A stretch of DNA of 17,923 bases from Bacillota bacterium (GCA_023436115.1 JAEZKQ010000018.1:1-17923), one strand, 5' to 3'. Positions 7,668 to 14,822 are shown, numbered from the stretch's first letter. Numbers and translations are program-made. The notes: generated by a model not told the origin, from the sequence alone.

Positions 7668-9011
7668 ATGGCTTTTCCCAGGGATTTTAAATGGGGAGCG
7701 GCAAGCTCGGCTTATCAAACGGAAGGCGCATTCGACGCGGATGGAAAAGGACGCAGCATTTGGGACGATTTTTGCTGTATACAGGGCGCGATCGCCGGTG
7801 AGGATACTGGAGAAGTCTCGTCCGATACATATCACCGCTGGCCGGAGGATGTCGCGCTCATGAAGCGTATCGGTCTCAAGTCTTACCGTTTCTCGGTCAG
7901 TTGGTCGCGAATATTGCCCTTGGGGCGCGGCACTGTAAACGAGCGGGGCTTTGCCTTTTACGACGCGCTTGTCGATTCGCTGCTGGAAAACGGTATTGAG
8001 CCTATACTCACGCTGTTCCATTGGGATCTGCCGGTGGCGCTGCATGAACGCGGCGGCTGGCTCAGCCGCGAAACGGCATATGCTTTTGAGGAATATTCGA
8101 AGCTCATCGCGCGGCACTTTGACGGACGCGTTAAAAATTATATTCCCATCAACGAGCCAGAGTGCATTGTCAGTTTGGGTTATGAGCGCGGGCTTCATGC
8201 GCCCGGATACAAGCTGCCTCTTACCGATCAATTTAAATGTATTCACAACGTACTGCTGGCAACCGGATTGTCTATACGCGCGCTGCGCGAAAACAGCAGC
8301 GGCCCGGTTCAAATCGCCACAGCCACGACCGGACGTCTTTGCTATCCGGAAAACGACACGCCCGCGCTTTGTGAGGCGGCACAGCGTTCCACATTCGTTT
8401 TATCTGGGCCTGACTGGCTCTTCTCCCATCATCTCTTCCTTGACCCAACGCTGCTGGGCTGCTATCCGCAAAGCGATATACCCGGCCTGGCAGCGTTCGC
8501 GTCGGGAGTTTCTCAGGCAGACTGGGAGATCATCCGTCAGCGAGTGGATTATATAGGTCTTAATATCTATAACGGCCGTCCGGTGGATGCACAAGGCGAC
8601 GATATCCAAAAATACGCCGGTTTCCCCCGCACAGCCATGAAATGGCCCGTTACACCCGAAGTGCTGCGTTTTGGCCCCCGATGGATATACAACCGCTACA
8701 AGCTGCCCGTGATGATCACCGAAAACGGACAGTCCTGCAACGACCGCATTTTTCTGGATGGACAGGTACATGATGCCGACCGTGTCGATTTTCTGCACCG
8801 CTACTTAAAAGCGCTCAGCGCTGCTTTAGATGACGGTGTCCCAGTTTTGGGCTATCTGCACTGGTGCCTCACAGATAATTTCGAATGGCACAACGGCTAC
8901 GACGAGCGTTTTGGCCTCATTTATGTGGATTATCGCACGCAACGCCGACTACTAAAGGACAGCGCCCGGTGGTACGCTGATGTAATTAAAAACAACGGCG
9001 CCCACCTTTAA
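7668..9011 (+). CDS. GH1 beta-glucosidase
   Basis: A 447-residue cytoplasmic family 1 glycoside hydrolase, full length for the family. It begins with FPRDFKWGAASSAYQTEGA, the N-terminal GH1 signature. The acid/base Glu163 lies in PINEPE and the nucleophile Glu352 in MITENGQS, both intact, so retaining hydrolysis of beta-glucosides is expected. HWDLP and DNFEWHNGYDERFGLIYVDY near the C-terminus complete the active site. The latter segment carries the Trp of plain beta-glucosidases rather than the Ser/Lys/Tyr set of 6-phospho-beta-glucosidases, in line with uptake by an ABC importer rather than a PTS. There is no signal peptide. GGAGG lies 9-13 bases before the ATG. It follows the phosphorylase closely, so both are one operon. 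It may act on cellodextrins or on glucosides that the phosphorylase cannot use. Confidence 0.96.
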   Translation: MAFPRDFKWGAASSAYQTEGAFDADGKGRSIWDDFCCIQGAIAGEDTGEVSSDTYHRWPEDVALMKRIGLKSYRFSVSWSRILPLGRGTVNERGFAFYDALVDSLLENGIEPILTLFHWDLPVALHERGGWLSRETAYAFEEYSKLIARHFDGRVKNYIPINEPECIVSLGYERGLHAPGYKLPLTDQFKCIHNVLLATGLSIRALRENSSGPVQIATATTGRLCYPENDTPALCEAAQRSTFVLSGPDWLFSHHLFLDPTLLGCYPQSDIPGLAAFASGVSQADWEIIRQRVDYIGLNIYNGRPVDAQGDDIQKYAGFPRTAMKWPVTPEVLRFGPRWIYNRYKLPVMITENGQSCNDRIFLDGQVHDADRVDFLHRYLKALSAALDDGVPVLGYLHWCLTDNFEWHNGYDERFGLIYVDYRTQRRLLKDSARWYADVIKNNGAHL

Positions 9012-9081
9012 CAAGCGTTTCTTTTGCATGTTAGTGGACTTCCTCATCAATAAATCCAGCTTTTTTCTTCATCTTTTTTAT

Positions 9082-9109
9082 CGGCATCTTATAACGATTG
9101 CCGCTTTTT
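9082..9109 (+). terminator. Probable terminator of the phosphorylase-glucosidase operon
   Basis: CGGCA (9082-9086) and TGCCG (9099-9103) form a stem that can be extended by TC/GA across a one-base bulge, followed by CTTTTT. It lies about 70 bp past the glucosidase stop. Confidence 0.5.
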
Positions 9110-9126
9110 AGGCTAATATGTTCCAG

Positions 9127-9152
9127 TATACTATATACATATTGCATATAGT
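9127..9152. promoter_or_regulatory. PadR-gene -10 region with overlapping palindrome
   Basis: A TATACT -10-like box (9127-9132) overlaps a 23-bp near-perfect palindrome, ACTATATACA-TAT-TGCATATAGT (9130-9152, one mismatch per arm of ten). It is followed by the ribosome site of the PadR gene. AT-rich dyads of this kind are typical PadR targets, so autorepression is likely. No good -35 box is visible. Confidence 0.6.
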
Positions 9153-9175
9153 TGCTGCGTATTAAGGAGGCTATC

Positions 9176-9541
9176 ATGCTTACGGGAAAACAATTTGGCT
9201 ACCCCATGCAGCGTTTCATGGAGGCTTGTCTGCTCATATTGCTCTGTGAAAATAATGAGGATTGCCACGGCTATTGTTTGGCTGATAAGCTCAAAAGTTT
9301 CGGCTTTACAAACGAAGAGCTCAATATCAGCACGCTTTACCGTACACTGCGCACTATGGAACAGGCCGCATGGGTGCGTTCTCATTGGGAAAGCGGAGGG
9401 CAAGGCCCGCAGCGGCGCGTTTACGGCATCACAGACGAAGGTCGCGGCGCCCTGAATGAATGGGCAGCGGTAATGCGAAATAGCCGCGAACGTATCGGCA
9501 ATATGTTGGAGGCCTATGAAAAAATCGCTTCGTCACAATAA
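9176..9541 (+). CDS. PadR-family transcriptional regulator
   Basis: A 121-residue winged-helix regulator. After a short N-terminus (MLTGKQFGYPMQRFMEACLL) the protein shows the PadR pattern: HGYCLADKL, then the recognition region ISTLYRTLRTMEQAAWV, then the wing WESGGQGPQRRVYGITDEG, and a short C-terminal dimerisation helix. The ATG at 9176 has AAGGAGG five bases upstream; the frame also opens at a TTG at 9152, which lies inside the operator and lacks a ribosome site. It stands alone, convergent to the membrane-protein gene that follows. PadR proteins often repress nearby membrane-protein or efflux genes, but the ligand and target here are unknown beyond probable autoregulation. Confidence 0.93.
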   Translation: MLTGKQFGYPMQRFMEACLLILLCENNEDCHGYCLADKLKSFGFTNEELNISTLYRTLRTMEQAAWVRSHWESGGQGPQRRVYGITDEGRGALNEWAAVMRNSRERIGNMLEAYEKIASSQ

Positions 9542-9581
9542 GAAGCCTTAGTATAAGGGGCAAAACAAAATCGGAAGATAA

Positions 9582-9616
9582 AAATGCCCGGCACTAAAGC
9601 ACCGGGCATTTCTCTT
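9582..9616. terminator. Bidirectional terminator between convergent genes
   Basis: AAATGCCCGG (9582-9591) and CCGGGCATTT (9602-9611) form a perfect 10-bp stem with a 10-base loop. It is followed by a T-rich run on the plus strand and by TTTTTATC on the minus strand. It sits between the convergent PadR and membrane-protein genes and can serve both. Confidence 0.88.
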
Positions 9617-9652
9617 TCTTAATAACAGATAATTCTTATAGGTCAGTAGACA

Positions 9653-10090
9653 TTAAGCACCCGGTGTATTGAAAGGGGGAGCCTGCGGCTGTTTTTCTTT
9701 CACAAGTGCAAAGATACCGCCCAGTATCAGCAGTATGGTAGCGATCCATCCGCCCGACAGCAGCAGACCGATACCCGCCGCAACGATCATCAGCACACCC
9801 GCCGTCACATTGTTTTTGAGAACCATCGTGCCGCCGATCAGGCCGAGCACGCCGCTGGCCGCGGAAAAAAAGCCCACAAAGATCATGACAACGCCGCTGA
9901 TCTGCGCCGAAAAATCGAATATAAAGCCCGGTGTATCAAACGTATTTATTTTGCTGAAATGCTGTATTATGTCCGTCATAATACCGGAACCAAATGTCAT
10001 CAGCAGCACACCGCCCAATATGCACAACACCCCCATCACCAGCGACAACACGCCGCCTACGATACCAAGCACTTTACTTACTTTTCTCAT
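9653..10090 (-). CDS. Small membrane protein, DUF4064-like
   Basis: A 145-residue integral membrane protein with about four hydrophobic segments (roughly residues 7-35, 57-80, 85-105 and 108-130), rich in glycine (for example GIVGGVLSLVMGVLCILGG). It ends in a short polar proline-rich tail (KEKQPQAPPFNTPGA). The pattern fits the DUF4064 group of Firmicutes membrane proteins, whose function is not established. The ATG at 10090 has GGAAGG seven bases upstream; a TTG seven codons earlier is an unlikely start. It has its own promoter with a dyad over the start site, and a shared bidirectional terminator after the stop. Its convergent neighbour is a PadR regulator, which is a possible but unproven partner. 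No enzymatic motif is visible. Confidence 0.8.
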   Translation of the reverse strand: MRKVSKVLGIVGGVLSLVMGVLCILGGVLLMTFGSGIMTDIIQHFSKINTFDTPGFIFDFSAQISGVVMIFVGFFSAASGVLGLIGGTMVLKNNVTAGVLMIVAAGIGLLLSGGWIATILLILGGIFALVKEKQPQAPPFNTPGA

Positions 10091-10114
10091 TTTTAAACCT
10101 TCCTGCCCCAAGGG

Positions 10115-10150
10115 CTTGTATAATTTATGATAACATTGCCATTATACAAG
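10115..10150. repeat. 10-bp inverted repeat spanning promoter and start site
   Basis: CTTGTATAAT (10115-10124) and ATTATACAAG (10141-10150) are perfect inverted copies separated by 16 bases. One arm contains the -10 hexamer; the other lies about 10-20 bases into the transcript. The arm centres are 26 bp apart, about 2.5 turns. It is probably an operator for an unidentified regulator. Confidence 0.65.
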
Positions 10151-10169
10151 ATATGCTCTTTTTCCTCAA
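10141..10169 (-). promoter_or_regulatory. Promoter of the DUF4064-like gene
   Basis: Reading leftward, TTGAGG (10164-10169) and TATAAT (10141-10146) are exactly 17 bases apart, placing the start near 10134. The -10 box lies inside one arm of a long inverted repeat. Confidence 0.75.
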
Positions 10170-10242
10170 TACAGACCTGCCTTGTCCTCTCATAATTAAC
10201 AATTTATTCATTTTAGTTATTTTTGGTTATATTGTGCAGATT

Positions 10243-11064
10243 TCAAGTGGCATCTACCCCGGCAGCCGGTATTTCTTGTGCGGTTTTGGACTCTTTTAAA
10301 ACCATCAGCTTAATACCAAAGCCCATCAGGCCTCCAAACACCCTCCCGAGCACGCGGCGCAGATAGTGTCCCTTGATGGCGTAGAAGTATTCCGATCGCT
10401 GCTGATAGTAGGCATAATCCGCGGGGCACGCCGTTTTATATGAATCAAACGCCGTCATCTTTTTAAAAGCGTGAAAATAAGCCCAGTCTCCCAGTCCCGG
10501 CGCTTTTCTTTTCTGATTTTGCATCGCGCCGTAAAAAGCTTTGGCCGCTTTTTGAACCGACTTTTGGGCCTTTTTCTTAAGCCCTCTCATGGCAATCGGC
10601 GGCATGGGCACGCCCAGCTTTATCGTCTTTTTCCCGCCTGCGGACAGCAGCGCAAGCTGCTCCAGCGCCTGCTTCATGCCCATAATACCGCCCACGGTCG
10701 ACACCGCCATAAACGCCTTATCATAAAAGCACGGGCGGTGCAGCGTATAAGCCATTCTGTCAATGAAGTTTTTCATGATACCGGGCACGCCCATCGCGTA
10801 GGTCGGCGCGGCAAAAAGTATGCCGTCCGCTGCTTGCATTTTCTGTTTTATCATGGACAAATCATCTTTCAGCGGGCATCTGTCTTCCCCTTGGGCAAAG
10901 CAGGTAAAGCAGCCCGTACACATCTTTATGTCGCAGTCCTTCAGAAAAAGGAACTCAAATACGATGCTGCCGTCCATTTTTATAAGTTGTTCTTTAACTC
11001 GCTCCACAACCCGGAATGTATTGCCTTTCTTCTTTGGGCTCCCCATAATCGCCAGTACTTTCAT
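10243..11064 (-). CDS. Flavodoxin-fold NAD(P)H-dependent oxidoreductase / iron-sulfur-flavoprotein-like
   Basis: A 273-residue protein of the NADPH-dependent FMN reductase / flavodoxin-like superfamily. The N-terminal beta strand and FMN phosphate loop are clear (KVLAIMGSPKKKGNT). A cysteine set follows (Cys44, Cys49, Cys52, Cys55, Cys63, with the pattern CTGCFTC then CPLKDD) like that of iron-sulfur flavoproteins and related quinone/nitro reductases. APTYAMGVPGIMKNFIDR at about 86-103 is the second flavin-binding segment. Residues from about 170 onward form a basic, aromatic C-terminal extension (for example SEYFYAIKGHYLRRVLGR) that may pack on the membrane or dimerise. It overlaps the upstream TetR gene by ATGA and so is co-expressed with it. 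It probably takes part in redox detoxification controlled by that regulator. The substrate is unknown, and whether an Fe-S cluster is bound cannot be settled from sequence. Confidence 0.88.
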   Translation of the reverse strand: MKVLAIMGSPKKKGNTFRVVERVKEQLIKMDGSIVFEFLFLKDCDIKMCTGCFTCFAQGEDRCPLKDDLSMIKQKMQAADGILFAAPTYAMGVPGIMKNFIDRMAYTLHRPCFYDKAFMAVSTVGGIMGMKQALEQLALLSAGGKKTIKLGVPMPPIAMRGLKKKAQKSVQKAAKAFYGAMQNQKRKAPGLGDWAYFHAFKKMTAFDSYKTACPADYAYYQQRSEYFYAIKGHYLRRVLGRVFGGLMGFGIKLMVLKESKTAQEIPAAGVDAT

Positions 11065-11678
11065 CCCTTATTCTCCTTTAAAACATACCGCGCGAAAAAC
11101 GCGTTATGCCGTTTCATTTTTTCGTCGATCTCGCTGAGGCTCAAACTCTCTTTGAGAAAATTCTGCTCAAAGTACAGATACACAATATAGGCATTGTATT
11201 CATGTGCAGCCGCCGCCGTATCGATATCGGCTATCTTGCCGTTTTCCAGCATTGTATCAAACACGTCTTTCATGATTCTGTTGGGCTTTTCAATAAGCTC
11301 CTGAAGGAAAAAATCACATACGGCTCGGTTCCTGCGCTGTTCCATGGTGATGATCTTGGCGATTTTGACCGTAACCGGTGCCCACATGACCTGCTTAAAC
11401 TGCTTAAACGCCTCGTTTAAATATGCTTCAGGGGAAACAGAGCGTACATAAGCAATCACCTGCTCCCGCGGAAACTCGGTCTGGCTCATCATTTCTTTAA
11501 ACAGATCGAATATACCCAGAAGTATCGCTTCTTTATTTGCATAGTGCTTATAAAGCGAGCTGGCCTTTATGCCTACCTCCCTGGCAATTTCGCGCATGGA
11601 CACATCCTTATATCCTTTCTGCGCAAAAAGCTCGATAGCAACGCTGCTTATCTTTTGTTTCGTGGTGATGTCGCTCAT
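11061..11678 (-). CDS. TetR-family transcriptional regulator
   Basis: A 205-residue TetR/AcrR-type repressor. The N-terminal DNA-binding domain is complete: TKQKISSVAIELFAQKGYKDVSMREIAREVGIKASSLYKHY, with the helix-turn-helix at about residues 28-47. The C-terminal ligand domain is a helical bundle without recognisable subfamily motifs. The start is the ATG at 11678 (AAGGAG about 13 bases upstream, rather distant). The gene is first in a two-gene operon with the flavodoxin-like oxidoreductase, and its promoter contains two TAAC-N4-GTTA operators, pointing to autorepression relieved by a small molecule, perhaps a substrate of the oxidoreductase. It is divergent from adhE, but its operators lie well away from the adhE promoter. 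Confidence 0.95.
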   Translation of the reverse strand: MSDITTKQKISSVAIELFAQKGYKDVSMREIAREVGIKASSLYKHYANKEAILLGIFDLFKEMMSQTEFPREQVIAYVRSVSPEAYLNEAFKQFKQVMWAPVTVKIAKIITMEQRRNRAVCDFFLQELIEKPNRIMKDVFDTMLENGKIADIDTAAAAHEYNAYIVYLYFEQNFLKESLSLSEIDEKMKRHNAFFARYVLKENKG

Positions 11679-11703
11679 TTGTCTTGCCCATCTCCTTTTT
11701 GGC

Positions 11704-11748
11704 TAACGTTTGTTATCTTTATAGCTATTATATGGCTAACAACCGTTA
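11704..11748. promoter_or_regulatory. Paired TetR operators (TAAC-N4-GTTA)
   Basis: Two copies of a 12-bp dyad, TAACGTTTGTTA (11704-11715) and TAACAACCGTTA (11737-11748), both preceded by GGC, lie in inverted relation to each other. Their centres are 33 bp apart, about three helical turns, so two dimers could bind on the same DNA face. One fills the -35/-10 spacer and the other lies just downstream of the start. Confidence 0.75.
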
Positions 11749-11756
11749 TCCGTCAA
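11727..11756 (-). promoter_or_regulatory. Promoter of the tetR - oxidoreductase operon
   Basis: Reading leftward, TTGACG (11751-11756) and TATAAT (11727-11732) are 18 bases apart. The spacer is almost filled by one operator copy, and the predicted start is near 11720. Confidence 0.8.
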
Positions 11757-11774
11757 TACTCTTATCCTTACCAC

Positions 11775-11793
11775 AAAAAAAGGCCGAAAAAAA
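11775..11793. other. Two phased A-tracts upstream of the adhE promoter
   Basis: Two runs of seven A (11775-11781 and 11787-11793) start 12 bases apart, about 25-40 bp upstream of the adhE -35 box. They may bend the DNA or act as a distal UP-like element; this is weak evidence. Confidence 0.35.
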
Positions 11794-11817
11794 TACCAAG
11801 AAATCGGTAATTTTATA

Positions 11818-11846
11818 TTGACATTCTTTTCACAATCTTTTATACT
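11818..11846 (+). promoter_or_regulatory. adhE promoter
   Basis: A consensus TTGACA (11818-11823) is separated by exactly 17 bases from TATACT (11841-11846), with a predicted start near 11853. The spacer contains a TTCACAA half-site (11829-11835) identical to a Rex operator arm. Confidence 0.88.
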
Positions 11847-11873
11847 CAAATTGTGAAATGATTCACAATTTGA
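11846..11873. promoter_or_regulatory. Rex (NADH/NAD+-responsive) operator at the adhE start site
   Basis: TTGTGAAATGATTCACAA (11851-11868) matches the Rex operator pattern TTGTGAA-N4-TTCACAA perfectly. The dyad extends to 12-bp perfect arms (11846-11873). It abuts the -10 box and covers the predicted start, so bound Rex would block transcription. Rex is known to leave DNA when NADH is high, which would turn adhE on. Confidence 0.9.
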
Positions 11874-11961
11874 AGCCGCCGAATAGCGGCCCTGTAATTT
11901 GGAAAAATTAAGCCCGACAATATGGGTTTAAGATAAAAATTTATATGAGGAGAATATAGCA

Positions 11962-14559
11962 ATGGCTAATCAGGAAAAGAAAACGGAAGACCTGGCCGCC
12001 ATGATCGACGTTCTGGTCAAGAATGCCGGTGAAGCCTTAAAAGCTTATATGGCAATGGATCAAAAGCAGATTGACGGAATGGTGCATGCCATGACACTGG
12101 CCGGGCTCGACAACCACATGCGGCTTGCCAAGATGGCTGTGGATGAAACGGGGCGCGGTGTTTTTGAAGACAAGGTCATTAAAAATATGTTTGCAACCGA
12201 ATATATCTGGCACAGCATCAAGGATCAAAAAACCGTCGGCATCGTGGACGAAAGCGAGCTGGAAGGTTTCGTGGAAGTTGCGGAGCCCGTGGGCATCATC
12301 GCAGGCGTTACGCCCGTGACCAACCCCACATCCACAACGATGTTTAAGGCGCTGATTGCGGCAAAAACGCGCAACCCGATCATATTCGCGTTCCATCCGT
12401 CCGCCCAAAAATGCTCTGTGGAATCAGCCCGCGTGCTGCGCGATGCCGCTGTGAAAGCCGGCGGACCCAAGCATCTGATACAGTGGATCGAAACACCCTC
12501 CATTGAGGCGACCAGCGCGCTCATGAACCACACAAACGTCTCGATGATATTGGCAACAGGCGGCAGCGGCATGGTGAGAAGCGCTTACAGCGCGGGCAAA
12601 CCGGCTCTGGGCGTGGGCCCCGGCAATGTACCGTGCTACATTCATAACGACGTCGATATAGAGCGCGCCTGCACCGACCTCGTGATTTCCAAAACATTCG
12701 ACAACGGCATGATCTGCGCGTCTGAGCAGGCGGCGATCGTCCACAAGGATATCACAGCGGCGTTTGAAGCGACAATGAAAAAGCTGGGCTGTGTATTCTT
12801 GAATGAGGAAGACACGGCGAAGCTTACCGCTTATGTGATCAACACAACAAAAATGGCGGTCAACCCGGACGTTGTGGGCAAGAGCGCTTATTGGATCGCG
12901 GATAAAGCGGGTCTCAAAGTGCCCACGGACACCAAGATACTGATCACGAAGCTGCCCAAGCCGGATATCGCTTACCCGCTCTCCTTGGAAAAGCTCTCCC
13001 CCGTGCTGGCTTATTTTGTGGCGAAGGATGAAAAACAGGGCTTTGAATACGCAAACAAGATGCTGGAGCTGGGCGGCTTGGGACATAGCGCTGTGATACA
13101 CTGCAACGACGAAGCCTTAAGCCGCGCTTACGGCGAAGCCATGAAGGTGGGCCGCGTGATCGTCAACTCGCCCTCTTCGCAAGGCGCCATCGGCGATATT
13201 TACAACACGAATACCCCGTCTCTGACACTCGGGTGCGGATCGTTTGGCCGTAATTCGACCACATCCAACATCTCGTCTGTCAACCTTGTCAATAAGAAGC
13301 GCATTGCGCAGAGGAGGGTCAATATGCAGTGGTTCAAGATACCGCCGAAGATCTACTTTGAGAACAACTCCGTACAATATTTGGAGTCGATGCCGAATAT
13401 CAGCCGCGCGTTTATCGTGACCGACCCCACGATGGTGAAGCTGGGCTATATCGACAAGGTGCTGTATTACCTAAGAAAGCGCGAACATTACTGCCACAGC
13501 GAAATATTCGCTGATGTGGAGCCCGACCCGTCAGTGGAGACCATCATGCGCGGCGTAGAAGAGATGAACCGATTCAAACCGGATGTCATCATTGCACTGG
13601 GCGGCGGCAGCGCCATCGACGCGGCAAAGGGCATGTGGCTGTTCTACGAGCACCCCGAAACAGACTTTGAAGGCCTGCGGCTCAAGTTTTTAGATATTCG
13701 TAAGCGCGCGTTCCTGTTCCCGAACCTCGGCCAAAAGGCACAGCTGGTGGCGATCCCCACCACATCGGGCACAGGCAGCGAGGTGACATCGTTCTCTGTC
13801 ATTACCGACAAGAGCGACGGAAACACCAAGTATCCGCTGGCCGACTACGAGCTTACGCCGGATGTCGCGATCATCGACCCGCAGTTCGTACGCACAATGC
13901 CCAAGGCTATCACGGCAGACACCGGCATGGACGTACTGACCCACGCGATTGAAGCGTATGTGTCGATACTCGCATCAGACTATACCAACGGCCTTGCGAT
14001 CAAAGCCATCGAGCTGGTGTTCAAGTATCTGCGGCGCTCCTTCAACGACCCAAGCGATACAGTGGCGCGTGAAAAGATGCATAATGCGTCGTGCATCGCA
14101 GGCATGGCGTTTACCAACGCGTTTTTGGGTATTAACCATTCTCTGGCGCACAAGCTGGGCGGTGAATACCATATCCCCCACGGACGCGCCAACGCGATAC
14201 TGCTGCCGCACGTGATCGGGTATAATGCGCAGATGCCCACCAAGTTCGCGATATTCCCCAAATACGGCAAGTTCGTGGCCGACGAACGCTATGCGCAAAT
14301 CGCCCGGTATTTGGGCTTCGGCGGTGCAACCAAAGAAGAGCAGATCGCGGCGCTCATACGAGAAGTCAGAAAGCTCATGCAGGACCTCGGGATACCGATG
14401 ACCATCGCAGATTGCGGCGTTAACGAAAAAGCGTTCTTAGCCAAGCTGCCCGAACTGTCGGAGCGTGCGTTTGAGGATCAGTGCACAACGGCCAACCCGC
14501 GCTACCCGCTCGTTGCGGAGCTTGCGGACATTTATAAAAAGGCTTATTACGGGAAATAG
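11962..14559 (+). CDS. adhE: Bifunctional acetaldehyde-CoA / alcohol dehydrogenase
   Basis: An 865-residue fermentative enzyme that reduces acetyl-CoA to acetaldehyde and then to ethanol, consuming two NADH. The N-terminal CoA-acylating aldehyde dehydrogenase domain spans about residues 10-440, with catalytic Cys252 in NGMICASEQ and the glycine-rich segment LATGGSGMVRSAYSAGKP. A linker containing KRIAQRRVNMQWFKIPPK joins it to the iron-dependent alcohol dehydrogenase domain (about 455-865). There GGGSAID (547-553) binds NAD, and Asp657, His661, His726 and His740 are the expected iron ligands (in GMDVLTH and NHSLAHKLGGEYHIPHG). All key residues are present and the length is close to E. coli AdhE (891), so it is intact and probably forms spirosomes. 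AGGAG lies about ten bases before the ATG at 11962. It is monocistronic, with its own promoter, Rex operator and terminator. Confidence 0.98.
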   Translation: MANQEKKTEDLAAMIDVLVKNAGEALKAYMAMDQKQIDGMVHAMTLAGLDNHMRLAKMAVDETGRGVFEDKVIKNMFATEYIWHSIKDQKTVGIVDESELEGFVEVAEPVGIIAGVTPVTNPTSTTMFKALIAAKTRNPIIFAFHPSAQKCSVESARVLRDAAVKAGGPKHLIQWIETPSIEATSALMNHTNVSMILATGGSGMVRSAYSAGKPALGVGPGNVPCYIHNDVDIERACTDLVISKTFDNGMICASEQAAIVHKDITAAFEATMKKLGCVFLNEEDTAKLTAYVINTTKMAVNPDVVGKSAYWIADKAGLKVPTDTKILITKLPKPDIAYPLSLEKLSPVLAYFVAKDEKQGFEYANKMLELGGLGHSAVIHCNDEALSRAYGEAMKVGRVIVNSPSSQGAIGDIYNTNTPSLTLGCGSFGRNSTTSNISSVNLVNKKRIAQRRVNMQWFKIPPKIYFENNSVQYLESMPNISRAFIVTDPTMVKLGYIDKVLYYLRKREHYCHSEIFADVEPDPSVETIMRGVEEMNRFKPDVIIALGGGSAIDAAKGMWLFYEHPETDFEGLRLKFLDIRKRAFLFPNLGQKAQLVAIPTTSGTGSEVTSFSVITDKSDGNTKYPLADYELTPDVAIIDPQFVRTMPKAITADTGMDVLTHAIEAYVSILASDYTNGLAIKAIELVFKYLRRSFNDPSDTVAREKMHNASCIAGMAFTNAFLGINHSLAHKLGGEYHIPHGRANAILLPHVIGYNAQMPTKFAIFPKYGKFVADERYAQIARYLGFGGATKEEQIAALIREVRKLMQDLGIPMTIADCGVNEKAFLAKLPELSERAFEDQCTTANPRYPLVAELADIYKKAYYGK

Positions 14560-14572
14560 GATTAACTAGCAG

Positions 14573-14606
14573 AAAAGGGAACCGTGAGCGGTTCCCTTTT
14601 TGTTTG
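14573..14606. terminator. Strong terminator after adhE
   Basis: AAAAGGGAACCG (14573-14584) and CGGTTCCCTTTT (14589-14600) form a perfect 12-bp stem with a TGAG tetraloop, followed by TGTTTGTT. The minus-strand copy also ends in U-rich sequence and may serve the leftward gene remnant beside it. Confidence 0.92.
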
Positions 14607-14822
14607 TTATGATGTTTTCCGCGTTTTGAGCTGCGGATAGACGCTGATTTTTACGCTTTGCGTGCTGAGCGCATCGCGAAACGTTTTAGTCTGCGGCTCT
14701 TCAAACATTTTCTTTGAAGCCTTCTTCAAGTTGTCCAAACCATCCCAGTGCTGAATCATCAGCCAGCCGTTATTTTTATCGTCTCTTAGAAGCTCGAGGA
14801 AAGGAATAAAGTGTATATTAAG
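14607..14822 (-). pseudogene. C-terminal remnant of an ABM-type (quinol/antibiotic) monooxygenase-like gene
   Basis: The last roughly 70 codons of this leftward frame look like a genuine protein end: FIPFLELLRDDKNNGWLMIQ, then HWDGLDNLKKASKKMFEE, then VKISVYPQL. The pattern (W-x-x-x-QHWD, KKAS, FRDALSTQSVK) recalls the C-terminal half of antibiotic-biosynthesis-monooxygenase (ABM) family proteins of the dimeric ferredoxin-like fold. Upstream of about 14820 the frame stays open to 15131, but that sequence has no protein-like character and overlaps a rightward gene with its own ribosome site, so the natural N-terminus appears lost. There is no start codon with a ribosome site near the homologous part. 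I read it as a decayed or truncated gene; the family call is from memory of the motif pattern and is moderate. Confidence 0.55.

Noticed and set aside
7554..8312. 252-codon leftward frame across the end of the phosphorylase and start of the beta-glucosidase
   Set aside because: Both sense-strand genes carry complete catalytic motifs there; the antisense translation is rich in Arg, Cys and Gln without any recognisable domain.
10471..11190. 239-codon rightward frame opposite the flavodoxin-like and TetR genes
   Set aside because: The minus-strand genes have clear families and ATGA coupling. The rightward frame is low-complexity basic sequence with no ribosome site.
11875..11890. GCCGC/GCGGC mini-hairpin in the adhE leader
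   Set aside because: Only five base pairs with a six-base loop and no terminator or antiterminator partner; not enough for a riboswitch or attenuator call.
12424..13101. Long open frame (225 codons) antisense to adhE
   Set aside because: It lies wholly inside the intact aldehyde dehydrogenase domain, has no ribosome site and no protein-family pattern. It is a shadow of GC-rich codon use.
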